Part shown: piece by piece, positions 58,773 through 64,000 of the stretch
Layout: each line of letters starts with the position of its first letter
How positions within the stretch are numbered: position 1 is the first letter of the stretch
From: JBMOGA01 sp049318625
GTDB lineage: Bacteria; Pseudomonadota; Alphaproteobacteria; Rhizobiales; Hyphomicrobiaceae
Assembly (NCBI GenBank): GCA_049318625.1
Contig: JBMOGA010000004.1
Coordinates: 62,001 to 126,000, forward strand
Direction of reading: 5' to 3'
DNA: 64,000 nt
Program-made: the position numbers and the translations under genes
The notes under the pieces: model-generated
Told to the model about the DNA's origin: nothing
The model's input: the letters and a program-made list of their open reading frames with translations, nothing else
The model's database searches: none

Positions 58773-60383
58773 TCACCCCCGGCGCGCCCGTCCCAGATCA
58801 GCCAGGATTTCGCGTGCCGCGTTGTGGCCGGGCACGCCGGTCACGCCGCCGCCCGGATGAGCACCCGAGCCGCACAGGTAGAGACCCGTCACAGGCATAC
58901 GATAGTTCGCATATCCGAGCACTGGCCTCAGAGAAAATAGCTGATCGAGCGAAAGCTGCCCGTGGAAGATGTCGCCATCGATCAGCCCGAACCGGCGCTC
59001 CAGATCGAGCGGCGATAGCACCTGCCGGGCGACGATGCTCCGGCGGAAGTTCGGCGCATGACGGCTCACGGTGTCGATGACGACCTCGGCAAACGTCTCC
59101 TTGGCCTCGTCCCAACCGCGACCGTCGGGCAGGTGCGGCATCACATGCTGGACGAACAGGCTCGCGACGTGACGGCCTTCCGGCGCCAGGCCGGGGTCGA
59201 CCGTCGAGGGGATCAGCATCTCCACCACCGGCTCGCGCGCCCAACCGTACATCCGGGCCTCGAGATAGGCGCGGTCGAGATAGCCGAGCGTCGGCCCGAT
59301 CACGATGCCGGCGCCATGGTGGGGTTGTACCGCAGTGCCCGGCCGACACAGGAAATCGGGCAGCTCCGAAAGCGCCACGTTCATGCGGAAGGTGCCTGAA
59401 CCGGTTTTGATGCCGACGAACCGGGCGCGGATCTCCGGATCCACCGCCTCGGCCGGCACCAGATCGCGGAACAGCAGCTTGGGTCCGACATTGGCCGCCA
59501 CCGCGCGCGCCGCGATCGTCTCGCCGGAGGCCAGAGCGAGCCCGGCCACGCGATCGCTGGCGACCAAAACCCGGTCCACCGCGGCACCGACGCGAATTTC
59601 GGCACCCGCCGCCTGTGCCGCAGCCGCCATCGCCTGCGTGATCGCCCCCATGCCGCCGACCGCATGGCCCCAAACACCGGCCTTGCCGTTGACCTCCCCG
59701 AAGCAGTGATGGAGCAGCACATAGGCCGTGCCCGGGGTGTGCGGCGAAGCCAGCGCACCGACGATGCCATCGAACGCGAAGGCACCCTTGACGACGTCAC
59801 TTTCGAAGTAGCGATCGAGGAAATCGGCCGCGCTTTTGGTGAACAGATCGGTCACCAGCCGCTGGTCGGCGAGCGACAGACCAGCCAGCCGCCACGCGAG
59901 CCCGGCATTGCGTGCGAGTTCGACGAGGCCACCGCCCGCGTTCGGCGGCGTCCGCAGCACGAGATCCTTGAGCACGGCGGCCGCCCGCTCGATCGCCGCA
60001 TCGTAGGCCGGCAACTGCGCGGCATCGCGCGTCGAGAACGCGGAGATGGCGGCCTGACGACCCGCCAGACCGTAGGGCATGACGAGCCCGCGCTCTCCAT
60101 CGACCGGCCAGAAATTGGCAACCGGCCGCTCGACGATCCGCAGCCCATGACGATCGAGATCGAGGTCGCGGATCACTTTCGGGTTGAGCAGGCTCACCGT
60201 GTAGGACGCCACCGAGTTGCGGAACCCGGGCGCGAACTCCTCCGTCACGGCGGCGCCACCGACCTGATCGTTTTTCTCGAGAACGACGACGTCGAGCCCC
60301 CGACGGGCCAGATAGGCGGCGCAGGTCAACCCGTTGTGGCCCCCGCCCAGCACGGCGACGTCATAGGTCCGGTTGGCTGTCAT
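58773..60383 (-). CDS. FAD-dependent oxidoreductase, phytoene-desaturase/PYROXD2-like
   Basis: A 536-residue protein with an N-terminal FAD loop VLGGGHNGLTCAAYLARRG and VVVLEKNDQVGGAAVTEEF. Other features are KAGVWGHAVGGMGAITQAMA near residue 240 and the C-terminal LYLCGSGAHPGGGVTGVPGH near 505, both typical of the NAD(P)/FAD oxidoreductase group that includes phytoene desaturases and PYROXD2. There are no carotenoid genes nearby, so a true desaturase role is unlikely. ATG 60383 begins the domain. The upstream neighbour is divergent. Confidence 0.88.
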   Translation of the reverse strand: MTANRTYDVAVLGGGHNGLTCAAYLARRGLDVVVLEKNDQVGGAAVTEEFAPGFRNSVASYTVSLLNPKVIRDLDLDRHGLRIVERPVANFWPVDGERGLVMPYGLAGRQAAISAFSTRDAAQLPAYDAAIERAAAVLKDLVLRTPPNAGGGLVELARNAGLAWRLAGLSLADQRLVTDLFTKSAADFLDRYFESDVVKGAFAFDGIVGALASPHTPGTAYVLLHHCFGEVNGKAGVWGHAVGGMGAITQAMAAAAQAAGAEIRVGAAVDRVLVASDRVAGLALASGETIAARAVAANVGPKLLFRDLVPAEAVDPEIRARFVGIKTGSGTFRMNVALSELPDFLCRPGTAVQPHHGAGIVIGPTLGYLDRAYLEARMYGWAREPVVEMLIPSTVDPGLAPEGRHVASLFVQHVMPHLPDGRGWDEAKETFAEVVIDTVSRHAPNFRRSIVARQVLSPLDLERRFGLIDGDIFHGQLSLDQLFSLRPVLGYANYRMPVTGLYLCGSGAHPGGGVTGVPGHNAAREILADLGRARRG

Positions 60384-60493
60384 GCGGGCTTGTCTCGCAG
60401 GTTCCGAGCGGAGGCAATTGCCATTTGAGACTTTCGTTGAAGTTCCGGACGGCGAGGTGCTACGAGCAGACAACCGGACCTTGGGAGGAACAA

Positions 60494-61465
60494 ATGAGCA
60501 AGCCGCCGCTGCTGATGACAGGCACCATGATGCCGCTGATCTCGGATCAGCTCCACGCCGCCTTCGATGTCGTCCGTTTCTGGGAGGCGCCGGACCGCGA
60601 ATCCTGTCTCGCAACGCATGGCCCCCGCATCGAGGCCGTCTGCACCGGTGGCCACACTGGCGTGAAGTGCAACGAAGACTTGTTCGCGCGATTGCCGAAG
60701 CTCAAGGTCATCTCGAATTTCGGCGTCGGCTACGATTCCGTCGATGTCGTGGCCGCCGGACGGCGCGGTATCGTCGTCACCAATACGCCGGACGTCCTCA
60801 ACGAAGAAGTCGCCGACACCGCCATCGGACTTCTGCTGATGACCGTCCGCGAGCTCGGCATGGCCGAGCAGTATCTGCGCGCCGGCGACTGGGCCAAGCA
60901 CGGCGACTATCGGCTGACCTCGTCGCTGCGCGACCGCAAGATCGGCATGGTGGGGCTCGGCCGGATCGGCAAGGCGATCACGAGACGCATCGAGGCCTTC
61001 GGCATGCCGATCGCCTATTTCGGGCGTCGCAAACAGGACGGCGTGAACTATCCGTTCTACGACGATATCGTGGCCATGGCGCGTGACGTCGACACCCTGA
61101 TCGTGATCACGCCGGGGGGCGCCGCCACCAAGAACCTGATCAACAAGGCCGTGCTCGAGGCTCTCGGTCCGCGCGGCATACTTATCAATATGGCGCGCGG
61201 ATCCGTGGTCGACGAGACGGCTCTGATCGAGGCGCTCCGCAATCGCACCATTCATTCCGCCGGCCTCGATGTCATGTGGAACGAACCGACCATCGACCCG
61301 ACGCTCATGACCCTCGATAATCTCGTGCTGCTGCCGCACGTCGGCTCGGCTTCGGTCTTTACCCGCGACGGCATGGGCCAGCTCGTCGTCGACAATCTGC
61401 TGGCCTACAAGAACCGCGTGCCGCCCAAAACGCCGGTGCCGGAGACCCCGTTCAAGAGCTGGTGA
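60494..61465 (+). CDS. D-2-hydroxyacid dehydrogenase
   Basis: A 323-residue NAD(P)-dependent dehydrogenase. The cofactor loop is MVGLGRIGKAITRRIEAFG near residue 155, and the catalytic triad appears as Arg in NMARGSVVDETAL near 232, Glu in MWNEPTI near 261, and His in LLPHVGSAS near 282. Members reduce glyoxylate, hydroxypyruvate and related 2-oxoacids. An NADP preference cannot be ruled out, as the loop after the second strand is FGRRKQDG, with Arg residues. GGGAGGA precedes ATG 60494. Confidence 0.92.
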   Translation: MSKPPLLMTGTMMPLISDQLHAAFDVVRFWEAPDRESCLATHGPRIEAVCTGGHTGVKCNEDLFARLPKLKVISNFGVGYDSVDVVAAGRRGIVVTNTPDVLNEEVADTAIGLLLMTVRELGMAEQYLRAGDWAKHGDYRLTSSLRDRKIGMVGLGRIGKAITRRIEAFGMPIAYFGRRKQDGVNYPFYDDIVAMARDVDTLIVITPGGAATKNLINKAVLEALGPRGILINMARGSVVDETALIEALRNRTIHSAGLDVMWNEPTIDPTLMTLDNLVLLPHVGSASVFTRDGMGQLVVDNLLAYKNRVPPKTPVPETPFKSW

Positions 61466-61477
61466 GGATACGGCAGG

Positions 61478-61494
61478 GGTTGCGGCGTGCAACC
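61478..61494. terminator. Hairpin between convergent genes
   Basis: GGTTGC (61478-61483) and GCAACC (61489-61494) pair perfectly around GGCGT in the 29-bp gap between two convergent stops. Short, and with no T-run. Confidence 0.4.
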
Positions 61495-61788
61495 TCAACC
61501 CCAGGCGCACTGAACCCGGCTGCAGGTGCGCCGCGTACCGTCGATGTCGCAACGCGCCGCCACGAACCGGCAGGCCCGGCAGCTGTAGGCCGACACGCAC
61601 CCCCGGTAACTGCCGGTGCGCGCGAAATTGCAGAAGCGAACCGTCTTGCAGTCCCGCTGCGGGTTGATGAGGCCGCCGGGACCCACCTGGACCGGTGTCG
61701 GTCCCGACTGTGCGAACGCCGGCCCGAACGCACCGAGCGCAACAAGCATGGCAATGAGACGGAGCGTTGGGGCCAGGAAGCGGAGCAT
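61495..61788 (-). CDS. Small secreted eight-cysteine protein
   Basis: A 97-residue protein with a clear signal peptide (core LIAMLVALGAFGPAFAQ). The mature part is about 70 residues with eight cysteines, starting CKTVRFC and ending RTCSRVQCAWG, with GCVSAYSCRACRF between. The even number and a basic composition suggest a disulphide-stabilised exported miniprotein. Not recognised as a known family. GGAGGG is six bases before ATG 61788. The 137-bp gap to ilvE upstream shows nothing else. Confidence 0.75.
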   Translation of the reverse strand: MLRFLAPTLRLIAMLVALGAFGPAFAQSGPTPVQVGPGGLINPQRDCKTVRFCNFARTGSYRGCVSAYSCRACRFVAARCDIDGTRRTCSRVQCAWG

Positions 61789-61925
61789 GGGCATCCCTCC
61801 GGTCGGAACCGATCGACCCGATTGTCCAGCTTTCCGGCCATGCTGGCAATCCACCGTCACCGCCCGCGGGCGGTGACGGCATTGTATGTGCCGAGCGGGC
61901 AACGCCTCGTCAGCGCGCGACCGCC

Positions 61926-62819
61926 CTACTCGGCGGCCTTACGCTGCGGCTGGACAGCGGCCATGTAATCGTTCAGCAGCGTCTCGCAGATCTTGGCCGG
62001 CTTGTACGTATGCTCGCCGATCTGCGACACCGGTGTCACCTCGGCCGCCGTGCCGGTCAGGAAGCACTCGGTGAACCCGCCGAGTTCCTCCGGCATGATG
62101 GTCCGCTCGATAACCTCGATCCCACGTTTCTTGGCAAGGCCGATCACGGTCTGGCGCGTGATGCCATCGAGGAAGCAGTCCGGCGTCGGGGAGTGGATCT
62201 TGCCGTCCTTCACCAGGAACATGTTGGCGCCGGTGCACTCGGCCACATGGCCGCGCCAGTCCAGCATCACCGCGTCGGCAAAGCCGGCCCGCTCGGCGCG
62301 ATGCTTTTCGAGCGTGCAGATCATGTAGAGGCCAGCCGCCTTGGTCTTCGCCGGCGCCGTGCGCGGATCCGGGCGGCGATAGTGCGCCCACGTCAGCTTG
62401 ATGCCCTTGAGGCGCTGCTCCATCGGGAAGTAGGAACCCCAATCCCAGGCCGCCACGGCGAGATGGATCTTCGCCTGCTGCGCCGACACACCCATCTGCT
62501 CCGATCCACGCCAGGCGATGGGCCGCACGTAGCAGTCGACCAGATTGTTGGCCTTGACCACGTCCCGGCAGGCCTGATCGATCTCGGCAACGGTGAACGG
62601 GATCTCGAAATCCATCGTTCGCGCGCCTTCGCTGAGGCGGCGGCTGTGCTCGGTCAGCTTGAAAATCTCGCCGCCGTAGGCCCGCTCACCCTCGAACACC
62701 GCGCTCGCATAGTGCAGACCATGCGTCAGCACATGGACATTGGCCTCGCGCCAGGGAACCAGCTTGCCGTCGAACCAGATGACGCCGTCGCGATCGTGAT
62801 AGGGCATCAGCGCAGCCAT
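61926..62819 (-). CDS. ilvE: Branched-chain amino acid aminotransferase
   Basis: A 297-residue fold-type IV PLP enzyme that interconverts valine, leucine and isoleucine with their 2-oxoacids. Seen are VHVLTHGLHYASAVFEGERAY near residue 27, the Lys of APAKTKAAGLYM near 158 (PLP anchor region), VAECTGANMFLVKDG near 195, and ITRQTVIGLAKKRGIEV near 222. ATG 62819 begins the domain. It is divergent from the MarR gene across 179 bp, a conserved alphaproteobacterial arrangement next to petP/petR-like genes. Confidence 0.94.
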   Translation of the reverse strand: MAALMPYHDRDGVIWFDGKLVPWREANVHVLTHGLHYASAVFEGERAYGGEIFKLTEHSRRLSEGARTMDFEIPFTVAEIDQACRDVVKANNLVDCYVRPIAWRGSEQMGVSAQQAKIHLAVAAWDWGSYFPMEQRLKGIKLTWAHYRRPDPRTAPAKTKAAGLYMICTLEKHRAERAGFADAVMLDWRGHVAECTGANMFLVKDGKIHSPTPDCFLDGITRQTVIGLAKKRGIEVIERTIMPEELGGFTECFLTGTAAEVTPVSQIGEHTYKPAKICETLLNDYMAAVQPQRKAAE

Positions 62820-62881
62820 GGCCGTCCTCCATTTTGTGTTTGGATCCAAGCCGTTGGTTCGCCTCTCTGCACGAGACGAAC

Positions 62882-62911
62882 GTCCGCCCGGCCTGTTTCG
62901 GCGGGCGGGAC
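62882..62911 (-). other. Hairpin in the ilvE leader region
   Basis: Arms 62882-62890 and 62902-62911 pair over 9 bp with one bulged base. It is 63 bp upstream of the ilvE start. No T-run and no leader peptide is obvious, so its role is uncertain. Confidence 0.3.
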
Positions 62912-62962
62912 CGCGGTCGCCGCAATAATGCGCAACAACCAACGCCTGACCGCGAAATCATC

Positions 62963-63004
62963 TTGTCACGCCTAGCGCCGCCCCCCTAATAAGTCAACAT
63001 GACT
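62963..63004 (+). promoter_or_regulatory. MarR gene promoter with start-codon inverted repeat
   Basis: TTGTCA (62963-62968) and TAATAA (62987-62992) are 18 bp apart; the -10 is weak (3 of 6). The inverted repeat AGTCA-ACA-TGACT (62992-63004) spans the ATG at 62999. No ribosome site precedes that ATG. Confidence 0.4.
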
Positions 63005-63544
63005 GACGTAAATTCCATGGCGCCCGGCAAGCCTGACTGCGACGGTGGGCCCGACCCCGGCCCCGCCTCGGAACGCCACGACCTCGTGGCGTTCGTGGAA
63101 CTGCTGTTCTTTGCCTATCGCGACTTCACGGGCGAGGCCGACGCCGTGCTTCAGCACTACGGGCTCGGCCGCGCGCATCATCGCGTGCTTCACTTCGTCA
63201 ACCGGCACCCCGGCCTGCGGGTCATCGATCTGCTCGAGATCCTGCGGATCACCAAGCAGAGCTTGGCGCGCGTTCTCAAGACGCTCGTCGACGGCGGCTT
63301 CATCGAACAGCGGGCCGGCGAGATCGACCGGCGGGAGCGTCTCCTGTTTCCATCGGACAAGGGCCACGCCCTGGCCGAGCGCCTGGTGCGCATCCAGGTC
63401 GAACGGGTCGGGCAGGCGCTGTCGTCCGCGGGCCCGGCCGGATCGCAGGCCGTGCGCCGCTTCCTCGCCGCAATGGTGGCAAACGCCGACCGCGAGGCCA
63501 TCGAGGCGATGCTGCAAGCGGCCTCGGGCCGTCATGAGGATTGA
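62999..63544 (+). CDS. petP: MarR family regulator, PetP-like
   Basis: A 181-residue regulator. The winged helix reads HHRVLHFVNRHPGLRVIDLLE, then ITKQSLARVLKTLVDGGFIEQ near residue 83, and the wing includes DRRERLLFPSDKGH. An N-terminal extension of about 30 residues is Pro/Gly rich. ATG 62999 is used although no ribosome site precedes it. The next gene, three bases downstream, is an OmpR-type response regulator; this pair next to ilvE matches petP-petR, first described in Rhodobacter. The name rests on that synteny. Confidence 0.88.
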   Translation: MTDVNSMAPGKPDCDGGPDPGPASERHDLVAFVELLFFAYRDFTGEADAVLQHYGLGRAHHRVLHFVNRHPGLRVIDLLEILRITKQSLARVLKTLVDGGFIEQRAGEIDRRERLLFPSDKGHALAERLVRIQVERVGQALSSAGPAGSQAVRRFLAAMVANADREAIEAMLQAASGRHED

Positions 63545-63547
63545 GCC

Positions 63548-64000
63548 ATGGAACAGGAAGCCGGGTCACGCGGCGCGCCGCCCCCGCCCGACAACGCCGC
63601 CCATGTTCTCGTTGTCGACGACGATCACCGCATTCGCGAACTGCTCTCGCGTTATCTGGTCGAGCACGGCTTCCGTGTGACCCCGGCGGCAGATGCGAGT
63701 TCGGCCCGCGCCGCCATGCGCGGGCTCTCGTTCGATCTGGTCATTCTCGACGTCATGATGCCGGGGGAGACCGGCCTCGAACTGGCCCGCGATCTCAAGG
63801 CCACCACCGGAATCCCGATCTGCATGCTGACCGCGAGGGCCAACCCCGAGCATCGCATCGAAGGCCTCGAGGCCGGCGTCGACGACTACCTGCCGAAGCC
63901 CTTCGAGCCGCGCGAGTTGCTGCTGCGTCTGCAAAACATCCTGCGCCGCGCCCGTGGCATTGCGCCCCCGCAGGACGAGATCCGGATGGGTGATTTCACG
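63548..64000 (+). CDS. petR: OmpR-type response regulator, PetR-like, 3' truncated
   Basis: The visible 151 residues hold a full receiver domain: the acidic pair in VLVVDDDHRIRELL near residue 22, the phosphorylated Asp in LVILDVMMPGETG near 69, Thr in CMLTARA near 97, and Lys in YLPKPFEPRELL near 118. The DNA-binding domain would lie beyond the window, and only its first residues (IRMGDFT) are visible. ATG 63548 follows the MarR stop by three bases. It should act with an unlinked or downstream histidine kinase. Confidence 0.88.
   Translation, partial: MEQEAGSRGAPPPPDNAAHVLVVDDDHRIRELLSRYLVEHGFRVTPAADASSARAAMRGLSFDLVILDVMMPGETGLELARDLKATTGIPICMLTARANPEHRIEGLEAGVDDYLPKPFEPRELLLRLQNILRRARGIAPPQDEIRMGDFT

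Noticed and set aside
58773..60383. Phytoene desaturase of a carotenoid pathway
   Set aside because: No carotenoid genes are near, and the motif pattern fits the broader PYROXD2-like group.
1..64000. Mobile elements, prophage, CRISPR arrays or rRNA genes
   Set aside because: No transposase, integrase, terminal repeats, spaced direct repeats or rRNA sequence were found on reading.

Overview
The window is a GC-rich, gene-dense stretch of a bacterial chromosome, almost certainly from an alphaproteobacterium and most likely Hyphomicrobiales or a close relative. The main evidence is gene order. hisD, UPF0262, a low-molecular-weight phosphatase, infA, maf and yacG followed by tRNA-Phe is a typical alphaproteobacterial run. 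So are gph, rpiA, a DUF2059 gene and gor together, and ilvE divergent from a petP/petR-type MarR/response-regulator pair. I see no phage, insertion sequence, CRISPR array or rRNA. Assignments come from reading motifs and domain order; no database search was run.

Layout. 1-3034: the 3' end of a class III CoA-transferase and malate synthase G. 3251-4939: a chemoreceptor. 5051-9528: the conserved housekeeping cluster with an embedded Crp/Fnr regulator on the other strand and a tRNA-Phe with a good promoter. 9714-14447 (minus): a small secreted protein and a complete ugpBAEC-type importer. 14675-17547: a SnoaL-like protein, an acyl-CoA dehydrogenase and a CoA-transferase. 17561-22471 (minus): a ketopantoate-reductase-like enzyme, a secreted unknown, an M24 peptidase-fold enzyme, a secreted hydrolase and a GntR regulator. 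22665-28825: a Liv-type amino-acid importer, with one permease and both ATPases fused into a single protein, plus a class III aminotransferase. 28872-39425: two divergent operons that look like one uptake and catabolic locus. They hold a RbsC-type permease pair, a Tat-exported binding protein, a one-domain ATPase, five SDR-superfamily enzymes (one PRISE-like), a TIM-barrel isomerase and a RraA-like protein.

39462-50304: a membrane GGDEF/EAL protein, CorA, a chromate module (rhodanese-ChrB and ChrA), an SDR-fold protein lacking the catalytic Tyr/Lys, a P1B-5-like metal ATPase, and a tandem pair of YiiX/C92-like proteins of which one has lost its catalytic residues. 50422-64000: core and peripheral metabolism, including class II DAHP synthase, an FkbM methyltransferase, glutathione reductase, rpiA, gph, an EamA transporter, a flavin reductase, a PYROXD2-like oxidoreductase, a 2-hydroxyacid dehydrogenase, ilvE, and the MarR and response-regulator pair cut by the window end.

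The best candidate for an undescribed system is the 28.9-39.4 kb locus. Its 344-bp divergent control region has near-consensus promoters, two copies of a TTCAC-N5-GNGAA element and a perfect 14-bp palindrome, yet no regulator gene is encoded in the locus. Other points worth checking are the Liv permease-ATPase-ATPase fusion, the intact/degenerate YiiX pair, and a recurring hairpin directly after each of the three binding-protein genes.
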